NCBI GenBank assembly: GCA_019633425.1
Contig: WSUB01000143.1
Span: 1-64,000, forward strand
From: Tulasnella sp. 424
Lineage: Eukaryota > Basidiomycota > Agaricomycetes > Cantharellales > Tulasnellaceae
Length of the DNA stretch: 64,000 bases
Direction: 5' to 3'
A program made the position numbers and the translations under genes. The number at the start of each line of letters is the position of its first letter. Within the stretch, counting starts at the first letter, position 1. Below are positions 10,639 to 21,977 of the stretch, piece after piece. The notes below the pieces were generated by a model. The model searched no databases. It had not been told where the DNA came from and saw only the letters and a program-made list of their open reading frames with translations.

Positions 10639-12815
10639 TTAAGACAATTCTATCTCGGTAGTTAGGCCTTGGAGTGCCTGAACCCATTCAATGGTACGCG
10701 GCTCCCAAATTTCATGAGGAAGCTCCATGTCAACCCAACGCTTGCCGACTCGAATGCTCTCCAGCGGCTCATACTCTCCAAACCCCTCCTCACCCTCTAA
10801 GAAGCCAAAATTAGGTGGAATTATGCCCGCTGCTCGGACTTCATCTAACTTCTGGAGGAAAGAGTTGCCACCGTCTTCCAGGAAGGGGCACAAACCCCGC
10901 CTAACGCGCACCGGACGATGCCGGATGTTGCGTGTGACTGCTTCTTCCAAGCGGACTGCTAAGGACGAATCAGACGAGTCAGACTCAGAATCCTCACTGC
11001 TGAAGTCTGAGTCGCTAGAATCGTCAGTATTAGTCCAACTTTCCGAGTCGATTTGGCCAGTCTCGGAACCATTGTCCAAGGAATCATCCTCATCTTCTGA
11101 AGAGGCATGACCAGCGCCCGACCGTCGGTTGGTGCGTTGAATCGGACCTTCCACTCCAAGATAGTCTTGCAGCTCTTGAGGGTCAGCATCCGGAAATTCT
11201 TCGTCATCACTGCCGAGGTAGACACCATGTTCTTGCTGCCCAAGGAAGCGAAGATCCTATGGTAATAGTATTGGGGCTAAGAGATTAAACTTATGAACAT
11301 AATATCGAGGTCAGGTGCTCACAATGGGTGCCATGTTTCGGGTCTGTTCACCCCGGATGCCGTGAAGATTCCAATTGCGGACAAAGGCTTTGCAGTCTGC
11401 GCTAATAGCGTCGAGGAAGAGGACTTGAAGGAGCCAGACATGAGCTTGATTTTTAACGTCTAGGTGATACTGGTTCTCAAGGCGGGTAAAGAACGCTCTC
11501 CAGCGTCGGGCAAATTGTTTCCCAACCTCGACCCATATCCTCTCAATACGAGTATTATGAGTCGATCTGGAGAGTAAAAGCATTCGCAAGGTCTTCTCGG
11601 TCCTAAGATGATCGAAAACAACTCACGAGCCCCACATAAATGATGCACGATTTACACCCCGATGTCTTATCATGTTAACGGCAACCTTGACATTCTCCCC
11701 CCCTCGGTCACCCCGAACCCGCAAAGGGCGTCCATACTGTCGCACAGCATGTTTGAACAGACGAAGGACTGTCGTGGCGGAGTTGGACGTTGAGGCCCGG
11801 AGTGCAACAATCTATAGGATACCAAAGTTGCTTGGTACTCAGCATATTTCAAAGGAGATGCGAAGCTGAAAATCAAGTGAGCTCACCGTGCGACAGAAGC
11901 CATCAATAAACCCATGGATTACAAAGCCCCATCGGATGAGTTTGTGGTGTCCGTCACAGTGCCAAACCGAGTTTGGGCGGGCAACACGGTAGGTCCGGCG
12001 ACGTGCGGCACGGTAGACTCTCAGGTTGGTCCCAACTTGGTCCACCCGACGAATAGAGTCTATGACTCGGTGGCGTTGTACCCGGAGCCCGAGGCTTCTC
12101 AAATAACCTATGATGTAGGCAAGGCCAGAGTTGGGTTGCTGAAGTTTGTAGTTGCGGATTAGAGCATCAATATCCTCAGAGGAGATCTCTGAGAAGCTTT
12201 TTGAGATGCCATACAGGTCCATGTATCCCTTTAATGTTTTCCGATCAACGTCAAGAGCTTTAGCTAGGCGGGTGATATTGATTCGTCGGTAGGGCTTAAA
12301 AGCTTGGCGAAGGTACTCGGGATCTATTGCCTTCCGAGGTCGACCGCGACGGCCTGTGCGGACAATCAGGATTGGTTGAATAGATCCGATATGATGATCC
12401 TCGCTATGGTTTTGGGAAAGGTTGAGTCAACAGCTGAGTACACCTCAACATTGGTGTGATAGGCTCACCGCCTTGCTGACTGATCAGCCGCATTGCGCAG
12501 ACGATTGATGAGATCCTGCATAACATCCAAAGCACTCTGAACCCATTCTTCTGATAATCCTTCTTGTCCCATCGCATGAACGAGATCCACATGCTCATCC
12601 AGCGCATCCGCCCAAGTTTTCAGGCGCATTGGGTCGCTTTCCTCCTGTGAGGCAATAACCCGAGCACCAACATACGTGTCTTTTATTTTTTGGTGTGCTC
12701 TAACTATTTGTGGTGCCCATGGTGTGTCGCTCTGTGGCAACGGAGGAAAAGGCATGTTGGGAGTGTAAGGTGCGATATCGTCCTGACTCGGTGGTGCGGC
12801 GAACAAACAACGCAC
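10639..12815 (-). CDS. rve-type DDE transposase, 636 aa
   Basis: Model: complement(join(10639..11256,11323..11566,11627..11811,11887..12403,12469..12815)), 1911 nt, all junctions GT..AG and in phase. After a helical N-terminus, residues about 132-180 hold an AT-hook-like GRRGRPRK and a helix-turn-helix pattern (NITRLAKALDVDRKTLKGYM), suited to binding the element ends. The catalytic integrase core follows: first Asp in VWHCDGHHKLIRWG (about 266), second Asp in RVRGDRGGEN (about 323), Glu in THNTRIERIWVEVG (about 358), with 34 residues between the last two (retroviral integrases use 35). Then an all-helical region (RWRAFFTRLE, WLLQVLFLD) and an acidic Ser/Asp/Glu tail (DSSDSDFSSEDSESDSSDSS). 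All catalytic residues are present, so it could be active. It belongs to the integrase-core family seen in fungal and animal TIR elements; I infer it acts on the TIRs bounding 7907-15103. Confidence 0.88.
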
Positions 12816-12976
12816 GCAAACCTCTCTTCACATCGCCATTTGAACAACGACCGGAAAAGTAACCACCCACCTAAACTCCACCAGCACCTTTTGCCGCCGC
12901 CGACCCCTAATTCTTTACAACCCTGTTTCTTGAATGCATACAATTGGTCTCACTGCTCACCGACACCCCAACTTCT
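12816..12976. promoter_or_regulatory. Divergent promoter between transposase and BTB gene
   Basis: Only about 160-190 bp separate the start of the minus-strand transposase from the plus-strand BTB-like gene, so one short region must drive both. No TATA box stands out. Confidence 0.5.
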
Positions 12977-13007
12977 ATGATGAACACGGCCAGCTGGTTT
13001 TTCGAGT

Positions 13008-13969
13008 ATGCGGATATGTGTAGTCAAGCGAGGCCTTTCTAACCTCTCACTATCGCAGGCGGAAGAGACGCTTTATCGTATCAATGCGCACCAATTCACC
13101 TTTCTTTCGGGAGTCATTGGCGGAATGGTGGCCTTGGCTGGCCCCGTGGATGGCGACGGGTTATCGGACGTGAAGCCCATACGCCTCTCTGAGACGGCAA
13201 ACGAGGTCGATGCCCTTTTTGGATGGATGACACGGATTGGGTAAGTCTTCCGACACGTCGTTGACGGCTTTATTATCTAAATACCCCCGTCCTTCACTTA
13301 AGGCCCCCACTCAAGACCGTCGAGGCCTGGATCGCCATCCTTAAGCTGGCAACAAAGTATGTAATTCGATTGGCTCGAGATGAGGCAATCGAGAAACTCG
13401 ACTCTTTTCATATGCCGGCTGGCCGTCGGCTCTCGCTTGGCCTGGCCTTCTCAGTGCCTCAATGGGTCCAGCCAGCCATCCGCGATCTCGTCCTCGCTCC
13501 GGTAGGCGGTGATACGTCCCATGATCTTGCCCTTGTGCGATCGGATGTTCTCGCCAAGATTACTTGTTTGCGTGAGCGTGTTATCCTTCACCGCGCAAAT
13601 CTCCTCAATAAATCCGAGGCCATCCATCACGACCTCGAATTGTGTTCGGGCTCGCAGTGTGGAAGCCTCTCTTGGGAGATGGCTTGGCCAAGTATTATGC
13701 GCCTGCTTTTCCGACCCTTGAATCGTAATGGGGTATGGTGGTCCGGTCTTCGTATCTATTCTGTTTTGGAGAAAACCCAGTTCTCGGACTTAACGGAAGC
13801 ATGCAAGCAAGCAACTCTGCAGTCAATGGTGGCTCGGAATGTTCTTGGGAAAGAAAACGACTTAGTGACGGAAGGCATAATCGAAATCGTCGAATATTGC
13901 GACGTCTTCACTCCGCCAGAGTTTCAGGACCAAGTGGAGAACGCCATCAGCTCCTTAACGGAGCAATAA
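13008..13969 (+). CDS. BTB/POZ-like protein carried by the transposon, about 299 aa
   Basis: Model: join(13008..13240,13303..13969), 900 nt. The pattern AEETLYRINAHQFTFLSGVI ... IRLSETANEVDALFGWM ... TVEAWIAILKLATKY ... IEKLDSF matches fungal BTB/POZ proteins: a V-x-x-x-x-[YF]-R-[IV]-H/N-K/A core, then a BACK-like helical tail (RLSLGLAFSVPQWVQPAIRD). In such proteins this fold mediates dimerisation or Cul3 ligase binding. The 5' end is unsure: an ATG at 12977 gives MMNTASWFFEYADM, which looks like the missing BTB start, but no GT..AG intron joins it in frame; the 13008 start is the conservative choice. Absence of stops suggests it is maintained. It may be captured host cargo, or a normal part of this transposon lineage. 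Confidence 0.65.
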
Positions 13970-14865
13970 CCGCCAGTTGGCTCAGTACTGGTGAGTTAAG
14001 ATATTGGTAGATTTGCCATAAATGCTAATCTCGTTGGGTCGCGATTTAGGTCATCCCGTTCCCGGCGATCTCGCGATGCTCCCTCCATCTGGACATCTCT
14101 AACCATTTCAGGCTCTGTTTGTTGCTTAGCATGAATAAAAATTCATCTTCCCATCCTCTTTAATAGTGTGTGCACTCCCTTATTACATGACTTGAGCTTC
14201 AAGGATGGGAGTGCAGCGTTAGAGGGGGAGTGTGGCTGCAGTTGGCCAATGGCCCTTACGCGTCCGCACCCACTTCCTCTTCCGGTTTTGTGCTTCTCTC
14301 TCTTTCTTCTGCTTCCTCTTTTCTCTGCATTCACTCCGTTTCACCATTCATTGTCCGTCTTTCAGCTATCCTTGTACATCTTTCATGACGGGATTTCTTT
14401 GTCACGGTACACTTATATACCCTCACTCTCGTGTACTTCGGATCCCCATCTCCTCTCATCCTCGCTCTCAAAGGTTCCGACCTTCTCGATCACTTTCTCC
14501 CCTCCCTCCGTCCCTCTTCACCTAGATGTTTTCTTTCTTTCTTTCTTTCTTTTTTATGTTCACTTGTATTCTCCGTTCACTTGTTTCTAGTAGATGGCTT
14601 GAGCTGGTCCCCTCGGGGATCGGCAAGAGATCTCTGGAATCCGATCTTGCCAAACCCCCGAACCTCCTGAGCTCAGACTCATCCGTGTGACTCCGCGACT
14701 TGGCCATTGGCAGTGGCAGATCTAATTGTTAGGTATATTTCTGACATTGACATGGACCCCGAGTGCTCCCCTGACTATAAGACATGAAACACAACATATT
14801 TAGGATCTGAATGAGAGAGTAGTAGGTCTTGTTCAGTCAGATAGGCTTTTATCGTTCAGGATGAT
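13970..14865. other. Transposon spacer with pyrimidine-rich tract
   Basis: Plus strand 14270-14600 is strongly C/T-rich with a (TTTC)n run at about 14528-14552. Long open frames across it are low-complexity Ser/Phe/Leu/Pro strings and are not believed. Confidence 0.6.
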
Positions 14866-14970
14866 TTTCTGTGGGAGCGCGAGATTTTCTTGTCGGTTGC
14901 GAGATTTTCTGACTCGACGCGCGATTTTGGCACCCTGCGCGCGATTTTGGCACCCCGCGCGCGATTTCAT
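14866..14970 (-). repeat. Right subterminal 20-bp repeats
   Basis: Inverted counterpart of 8040-8176: units such as GCGAGATTTTCTTGTCGGTT and CGCGCGATTTTGGCACCC. Fewer and more diverged than on the left. Confidence 0.7.
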
Positions 14971-15103
14971 CCACCGACCCCCTCCCCCATCAGATGATTT
15001 CTTGTATATAGGACTTAGGCTCAGGAGGGCTCAGGAAGGCCCTTTGTAAGGGGCAGGGGGAAAAAATTTCGCGCGGGATTTTTTCCCCAATCGGAATGCC
15101 ATA
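14938..15103 (-). repeat. Right terminal inverted repeat
   Basis: Reverse complement of 7907-8072, ending CCCCAATCGGAATGCCATA directly before the AACGTC duplication. Confidence 0.9.
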
Positions 15104-15109
15104 AACGTC
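15104..15109 (+). repeat. Target-site duplication, right copy (AACGTC)
   Basis: Exact partner of 7901-7906. Confidence 0.9.
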
Positions 15110-16344
15110 AAGTTGATTCCTTCAACCTCGCGCGTATTACAAGTTGCCCTTGGGTTACATTTTCGCGAACCGTTGAGGGTGAACCACCAAGTCAAATTCA
15201 TCCATCAAAAAGATATTATAATATTACAAACACTAGGAGTCTCTCTAAAGCTATTCTAGTAGTAAGGTAAGTCCTTGGGCAAGGGGCAGGAACCATACCG
15301 GGTAGGCGGGTGCCCCGACGGGCTGCTCTCTCAGCATCCATGATATGTGAAGGTCCTCAGTCATCTTCCAGGTTCGTTGGGAGCTCTAACAAGCGCAAGT
15401 ATGTATCGTCTTTTTCCAAGTCTGTTGCCGCACTCGGGCAAGCAGAAAACAGAGTTTCGCGGATGCTACACCCATCTTCAGCATACCCCATAAGCCGATT
15501 AAGCCACCACTCTATGAAAATAATGAAGAGCTATGATTTGACCCTCAAAGTTTATGGAGGAATTTGACGACTGTAAGATGCCTGTGGGAGCGTCTTGTCA
15601 CACACTAGTACTTCGGTAATTACTCATTTACGCACTTCCGCTAGACTTTTTATGGGAGAGAGATCTACAGGAGCACTCTAAACATCAAGGGGATGTAGTA
15701 CTCTTATTCAATTATCATTTTTTGACTTTGGCCTGGGTTGGTGAATAGTGTGTGGGGAGGACGAGCAAGTGTGTGTGTGTGTCGGATTTTACGGACGGAA
15801 TATAGCCCATATATGAGCAAGCATCGGCAGCCACAACGCATCCCCGGTCATGATCAACGAGGACTAATCCAATCAAGAAACAAACCCAACTACGTTAACT
15901 CTTCAATCCACTAAGTAAGAAATGCCCGGATCCTTTTGATTTCACAAGACAACGATTTCGAATTGCGTTGCCTCCCGTGAACCTCGACGTACCCGACGGA
16001 ATCTGGTCCTTCTGGCCTGATGTTCTTCAGCAGCTTTCTTTGGTGAGCAGTGAATTGTGTCTTTAATATCACATCTTTAATCATCTTTTGGCCGGAGACT
16101 TGGAGGTGCTTCAACGGACGTGCTAGGTGTTCCAAACCCAGAGATAGGTGCGCTTGGAATTGTAGAGCAAATAGATGACTCCCAGTCGTCTGAGGCATGT
16201 ACATGTGCGAAATTATATATAACGCGTCATAATAGAAGAGGGTGCAGCAAGGAATGCTTCGAACAATCAAACACTGCTAATAAATGGCTTGAAGGAAGGA
16301 TATTTCTTCTCTCACCCTGCATCTCCTCGCGTTGACAGCTGCTC
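15110..16344. other. Intergenic between transposon and DGL-4
   Basis: No supported gene. Has a short (GT)n run near 15768-15782. Short frames at 15310-15567 and 15911-16270 have no family resemblance. Confidence 0.45.
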
Positions 16345-17748
16345 TCAAATCGGCTCAAGAAGCATTTCCTAGAGGCTCACAATGTATGAACGGACTGAAC
16401 TTGAACCTCGTGATGGTGAAACCCCGAGCACTCACCGCGAGGCTGTTCGGCCAAACCTCCTTAGTACAAAACCAGGCAATTCCACTCTTTACGTTCCATC
16501 CGGGATATAATACCTCTTTGAAGCGGTACACGGTCAGCACTTCTTGTAAATCGGTCACAATTTTGAACCGCACCTTTCCCAGCCATCGCTAATACAGTCG
16601 AAGCTCCACCACTGCTTCCCTGGGGAGAAAGTTTCCAGGCATCGGTCAGAAGACTACCGGAGAATCCAGACATGGCAGTTGCGTTTTTTTGGGAGTTGAC
16701 GGCGCAAATGCCTAAATGACTGGATATAACGGTTGGGGGAAAGAGTTCAAATGGGGCTCTAGGATGATGTACAGGCACTAGGTACGTACCTAGTCGGCTT
16801 TTGTAGGTTATCCGAGTTCCACTTAATTCCGAGTATGTCGTACCCCGAAATCTGTGACTTAGAGTGACGTTGAGAATCGACAGTAGGAAAGATAGCAATT
16901 CATGGCTTACATCAGGAATGAAAAACCTTTGCAGGCTGTCCGAGTTAGGATTCCACTCCACTTCCAGCGCATCAGCAATAGAAGAAGTAGGAGGTATCCT
17001 ATTGCTTGATGTCAAACGCTTTGATAGATGATGCGCCGTGGAGCAACTGCCGTTTGAGACCCGGATCCGACCGCGGCGGGTTGCTTTCGAAGCAAGGGGG
17101 ACTGACGCTGCGGCAGGGGGAGTTGGAACAACGCTAATTAAATTAATAGTGGAGGTGAGTGCCAATGTCTCTCAGTAGTGGCAATCCTCACTTTAGCGGC
17201 GGGCGGCCAGGGGCGTCACGAGGGTACTGAGTGAGAAGCGCTTGTTGCAGCTCCTTCCAGGTATCTTGCGTATTTGAGTGGAGATATGCGTACCATCTTA
17301 GCGCCTCACCAGCCATGCAAGATGACGCGTAAGTGACGATCCATTCGTTATCCTTCTGCTTTCCTTCATCGATAGCTTTGTCTGAAACCGCCCGGATGAA
17401 CTTCTCCGCCTCCTCTCCACTTCCTCCGTAAAACATCGGACGGTATTTTGAGATCATTGCACGCTGAAGTCGTTTCCAACTCCCCTGAACTTCCCCATCC
17501 AGTGCAATCCACCACCTCAATGCGTCATTCGCCATGCGGGATGCCGCGAGGTCCGCCATCCACTGGTCGTCTCGCTGCTTTCCTTGGCTAAAGGCATGCG
17601 TCAATATGGCGGAAATAAAGTCTTCGCACTCGGTGGCGTCTTTTCCTCGAAACCGTATTTGGCTAAGATCTGGTTCATGACGCATGAGCGGGAGGGTCGA
17701 GGGACGAACTGGGAATGGCGGTTTAGCGGACGAACCTCCCTGATCCAT
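16345..17748 (-). CDS. DGL-4: double gag-like family protein, 350 aa, intact
   Basis: Model: complement(join(16345..16368,16436..16542,16574..16719,16790..16851,16911..17133,17192..17669,17736..17748)), 1053 nt. Starts MDQGD across the first intron. Repeat 1 reads IRFRGKDATECEDF, ALRWWIALDGEVQGSWKRL; repeat 2 GEEAEKFIRAV, ALRWYAYLHS, TQYPRD. Linker PTPPAAASVP, then RRGRIRVSNGS and ALEVEWNPNS ... FIPD. Exon 5 acceptor must be the AG at 16720-16721 to keep frame; it gives HLGICAVNSQKN and SLLTDAWKLSPQ. The sixth exon is the longest in the family (107 nt; IAWFCTKEVWPN). Ends MLLEPI-stop. Closest sister is DGL-5, about 2 kb away on the same strand, with matching first exon and linker. Confidence 0.75.
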
Positions 17749-18625
17749 GAACACTTCAGTGCGATCGGATGTCCTCCGTTTCCGTGTTTGTTTGGCCCCA
17801 GCTTGTTTGCAAGAGTCCCTTTGAGGAGCGGGTATAAGGGTATCGGTGGTGGGGGACAAGCCGCATTCGGCATGACACGGAGCGACCGGATCTCGCGCCG
17901 TTTGCCGACCGGTTTCCTCTAAAGGACAACTAGAAAAGCCTCATCCCTTCCTTCCACAAGCGTCCAACATCCCGATCACACGAAGTCTTCCAGAGATCGC
18001 CATATATGGACTTTCTGTGTGGCAGGTATCTCCATAACGTTACATGCACGCTCTTCAGAGCAGCTTCAGATCCAGCTTCCTTGAGTCCTTTCGTTCAGAC
18101 CACGCCGCCGTATTTTGGTATCATTTGCAACACAAGCTGCGACCAAGTTCGCACCCCCTTGTCATCCTGTCACGAGCATACTTGTCAACATCAGCAGAAT
18201 TGCTCTCATTCTTCAAGAGCTTTCACCCGAAATTCCTGACGGCTTATGCTATGTGGTCCAAGGAGAGGCGACTAGTTGGGCGCTTGCGAACATACTGCTG
18301 GCCGATACGAGCGGCTCAAACCCTGGCCGTCGACGGATCACATTAGTTTGGTCGTAGCTACGATGTTTGACTGGTAGCAAACGTTCGAGCGTTGTATCAA
18401 ACCGAACTCCGAACTTCCTTCGCACGCCACGGACATCAGTTCAAACGTTTGTTTGATATTTGACTCTTATTCTTGCGATGTCGCAATCCTGGTTAATCAC
18501 CGAAAGAAGTCACAAGCGCCACCGTCGGTAACAACTAAACAGCGAAAATAAGACGCTGGAAACGCAAGGTGACTACATAGGCTAATTCCCTAAGAGCCAG
18601 CACGTTTTGATGGCAGATCTAGATA
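17749..18625. other. Intergenic between DGL-4 and DGL-5, with a small DGL relic
   Basis: Apart from the relic at about 18020-18115 (listed separately), no gene is supported. Confidence 0.4.
18020..18115 (-). pseudogene. Short DGL exon-2 relic
   Basis: The plus-strand text CTTCAGAGCAGCTTCAGATC followed by CAGCTTCCTTGAGTC and TTCGTTCAGACCACGCCGCC lines up with DGL-3 exon 2 around 6970-7025 (GAAGCAGCTTCCAGCTTCCTTGAGTCGCTTCG...). Flanks do not continue, so it is a fragment of the SWKLLQ region of repeat 1. Confidence 0.35.
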
Positions 18626-20068
18626 TCAAACCAGCTCGAAAAACATATCCTACAAGCTCTCACTACATCAATTTGAGACCATTTTGCGAGGACCCAGCAC
18701 TTACCGCAGCGTAACCCGGATCACGGCTGGAGGCAGCGAACCAGACGTATTTATGCCACCGAGGGTATAGGACCTCTTCAAGAGGTTTACGGTCAGTTCC
18801 CGATGTGATAAGGCGGTAGTTTCTAACGCACCTCCCCCGACCATTGCGGATACCGTGAATGGTCCATCACCGTGTGTCCCCCTGGATGGTGGCTTCCAAG
18901 CCTTAGTTAGAAGGCCTCGGGAGAATGAAGACAAGGTCGTCGAGTCAGTCCCGCTTGACTCCCGAGGAGAAAGTTTCCAAGCCTTAGTCAGAAGGCCCCC
19001 AGTGAATGAAGTCAAGGCAGTTGAGCCAGTCCGCGAGTCAACAGCGCAAATAGCTAGGATCCTGAAAATGGTGTCAGGGCAAAGAAACCATGCGCAGAGG
19101 CAGGGAGCACGAACTTATGTGGCGTGGATGTATTTGAACTCCACTTGACTCCTAACACATCATGCCCTGGGATCTGTGACTAGGGGGGATAGTGAGTGAT
19201 AGTATCGCGAGAGATAACGAAAGATGCTTACATCAGGAACAGACAACGTCTGCAGACCATCTGAGTCAGAAGAACACTCCACTTCTAACGCATCTTCCAG
19301 CGAAGAAGTATGGGAGATTCTGTCCTCCGAAAGATGTTTAGATAGGTAATGGGGTGTGGAGCAACTGCTGTTTGAAATTCGGATCCGACCGCGGTAGGAC
19401 GTTCTTGGAGCTGGGGCAGCTGGCGCTGCCTGAGGGGGAGTTGGGACGAGACTAATTCGATCAGAGTGCGTGTGAGCAGTGAAGTCTCTCGACAGGGAAG
19501 ATCTTACCTCAGCGTCGGTGGACCGTCAGGAGCTCCTCGGGGATATTGAATAAGCACCGCCTGTTGCAGCTTCTTCCAGTTTTCTTGCGTATCGGAGTCG
19601 AGATGTGTGTACCACCTAAGGGCCTCTCCAGCCATGCAGGATGACGCGTACGTGACGGCCCATTCGTTATCCTTTTGCTTTCCCTCGTCGATAGCTTTGT
19701 CGCAAACGGTCCGGATGAACTTCTCGGCCTCCTCTCCGCTTCCGCCATAGAACATCGGACGATATTTTGAAATCATTGCGCGCTGGAGTCGTTTCCAGCT
19801 TCCTTGAACCTCTTCATCGAGCGAAATCCACCATCTCAGTGCGTCATTCGCCATGGAGGTTGCCGCAAGATCCGCCATCCATTGGTCGTCTCGCTGCTTG
19901 CCTTGACTAAAGGCATGCTTTAATATGGCGGCGATAAAGTCTTCACACTCGGTCGCATCTTTCCCTCGAAACTGTATTTGGTTACAATCTGGCTCATGAA
20001 GTGTTAGCTAAAATTGGAGGAGGACGAGGAAGGGCAGTATAGCGGAGAGACGAACCTCCCTGATTCAT
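18626..20068 (-). CDS. DGL-5: double gag-like family protein, 365 aa, with duplicated C-terminal motif
   Basis: Model: complement(join(18626..18649,18705..18775,18832..19061,19115..19173,19232..19451,19508..19988,20056..20068)), 1098 nt. Near-copy of DGL-4 in exons 1-3 (MNQGD, IQFRGKDATECEDF, ALRWWISLDEEVQGSWKRL, GEEAEKFIRTV). Exon 5 is 230 nt against about 146-158 in sisters: the unit FTGGLLTKAWKLSPRESSG is followed by a second version, FSRGLLTKAWKPPSRGTHG, an in-frame tandem duplication. Exon 6 (YVWFAASSRD) uses an internal acceptor (CTTGAAG) unlike DGL-4. Last exon MFFELV-stop. The duplication keeps frame, so the protein may tolerate or use two copies of this motif. Confidence 0.72.
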
Positions 20069-20769
20069 GAGCGCTTCCGTTGCAGTCAACGATCGGATGT
20101 TCTCAGATTCTGAATTTGTTTGCCCCCAGCTGCAGCCTTGTTTGAGTCCCCTTGAGGAGTGGGTGCTAGGGTGTCGGGTGGTGGGAGACAAGCCGCGTTC
20201 GGCACGACGTGACGGGGCGACCGGATCTCGCTTCCGAACACTCCATTGCCTCTTTAGCCAAAGCCGGCCAAGTCGTACCTCTCACTGCCACAAGCGTCAG
20301 CATCTATATCACATTAAATCGTAAGGAGATTGGTATATATGAATATTCTATATGGGACAAGGGGATTCTGCTTCCGAGGCCTTTTGCGTTGCAAGCTCAT
20401 CCATTGCTTTGCCGCGTTCTTACGGCCAATCCCATCACGCCTGGGGCCACTTCCCCCATTCTTCCCAGATAGACCTGCCTCACAGCGCCGAGCTAAATTC
20501 GGGGCTCTGAGGCTGAATGTGCAAGTGATGGTTTGCGACAGAGCCTTCTTGTTGACACTATAAGCATACAGCCATGAACGAGTGGTCGCATCGCCTTTGA
20601 TTCCGTGCTCGGCCTCGGGAAAATCTACACGCCTGGGGTGGGATAGCACCGTGCAAACGAAGTGACTTTGATGTGGGTAGCCGCAGATTACCCGTACGTC
20701 TATGTTACGCTTGTTTGGATATTGATCGTTCCAAGGACGTACTTTGACGGCTGAGCCGATTGACTGCCG
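20069..20769. other. Intergenic; contains a repeat shared with the left edge
   Basis: About 20400-20515 resembles 20-150. No gene supported; the minus frame 20314-20808 is partly the tail of the DGL-6 relic. Confidence 0.4.
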
Positions 20770-21200
20770 CAAGGATATTGGGCTACATAGTATCGCTGCT
20801 CGCAACAATTTTCAATCCATTTGAATGCTTGAATCAGGGGCTTCGTACCATCTTAGAGTTTTCCCGACGAGACAGTCTGAAATGAAGGTGCTGATCCAAC
20901 CGTTAGCTTCCTGCTTCCCGGCATCCCGCGCTCTTTGACGAATAGAGTACACAAATTGTTCGGCCTCTTCTCGATTCCTCCCGTAATAGCTTGTCGAAGT
21001 AGCTTCCAGCTCCTCTGAGTCTCTTCGTTCAGGCGATCCACCATCTACGCGCGTCGTGCGCCAAGCAGGTCACTGTAAGGTCGGCGATCCACTCGTCGTC
21101 TTGCAGCTTTCCCTAATCGTATGCGTGTTTGATTACTCCAGCGACAAACTCCTCCCATTCTTTCGCACCCGTTCCTCGAAAGTGAGGCATCCCTGCCCCT
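20770..21200 (-). pseudogene. DGL-6: decayed double gag-like exon 2
   Basis: Minus-strand remnants in order: MPHFRGTGAKEWEEFVAGVI, a stop after KHAYD, GKLQDDEWIADL, DARRWW, then a frame change to ETQRSWKLLRQAI, then a further frame with LRWYEAPDSSIQMD and LLRAAIL. At least one stop and two frameshifts; no downstream exons recognised. Closest in wording to DGL-7/DGL-11. Confidence 0.6.
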
Positions 21201-21977
21201 AGACGACAATCAACGATATTAATGGACGGAAGGTAGTGTACGTAGGTACCGTCCATAATTACATATGAGCGCTTAGACTTCTAAACGAACGGCAGTATTT
21301 CACTAATTCTCACAGTCTCACAGCAGCTCAGAAACGAGTTTCAGCTTTCGGTAGTGGTGCGGTGTGTAAGGAAGCAGGCGCGGTCCGAAATAGAGAAGAC
21401 GGCAACTAGCGCCGGGACAAATACCTTTTCGACGCTTTCTAACACATCGACAGTATACCTTAGGTCTACTCCACTGGTCGCCTAAGTCTAGGTTTGATAT
21501 TGATGAGCCTATAAGGTTTGCTAGGCGTCACCTGTCGAGTGAAATGATTGAGAGGTAGTCTCGGATGAATGGGGTCGGCTGGAATAACCGACCTTTCTGT
21601 CGTCGCTATGGCCCAATCAAAGCAAGTCGTTGTCGGTAGTGGTAGCAATGATAACAGCGGGCGGATCAACCCCACGTCAAGCACTTATTGACATGAGTGC
21701 TTTAGTCTCAGGCTGTTGACCCCATTCATCGAGCAGGTATCGAACGCTCAGCCCTTGCCGCCCTTTGCTCCCGCTGCCTCGACCCGGCTTCATTATGATC
21801 GCCTAGTCAATTTGAAGTGTGGCCTATCCCTGTCGGTCCATTTCAATTTCAGAGTGAATGGGGGGCCTTGAAATTAAAATCTTAAGTCTCGACAGAATGG
21901 AAACTGCACATCCGATTTAAAACAGTACAAAGAAAGAATGCTTTCAGCGAGTTGTGGTACAGTTTGAAGCTCGTAGC
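21201..21977. other. Intergenic; 3' flank shared with DGL-11
   Basis: From about 21440 onward this sequence resembles 30280-30790 (for example ATGGCCCAATCAAAGCAAG against ATGGCCCAATCGACGCGAG), part of the DGL-7/DGL-11 segmental duplication. No gene. Confidence 0.55.

Larger units (their letters stand above)
7907..15103. mobile_element. Complete 7.2-kb TIR DNA transposon with rve/DDE transposase, 6-bp TSD
   Basis: Both ends begin TATGGCATTCCGATTGGGG when read inward. The inverted repeats run 166 bp with few mismatches, followed by subterminal 20-bp repeats. A 6-bp duplication (AACGTC) flanks the element. Contents: minus-strand transposase (10639-12815), minus-strand acidic accessory gene (8641-10272), and plus-strand BTB-like gene (13008-13969) divergent from the transposase. 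All three splice into open frames, and the TIRs are nearly identical, so the insertion looks recent and possibly still mobile. An integrase-type catalytic domain with TIRs and a 6-bp TSD recalls the IS3EU/Ginger-like groups of eukaryotic transposons; that placement is from memory of the families and is not proven here. Confidence 0.9.

Noticed and set aside
14168..14590. 140-aa open frame in the transposon
   Set aside because: Pyrimidine-rich low-complexity translation (Ser/Phe/Leu/Pro) with a TTTC run; no splice sites or family match.
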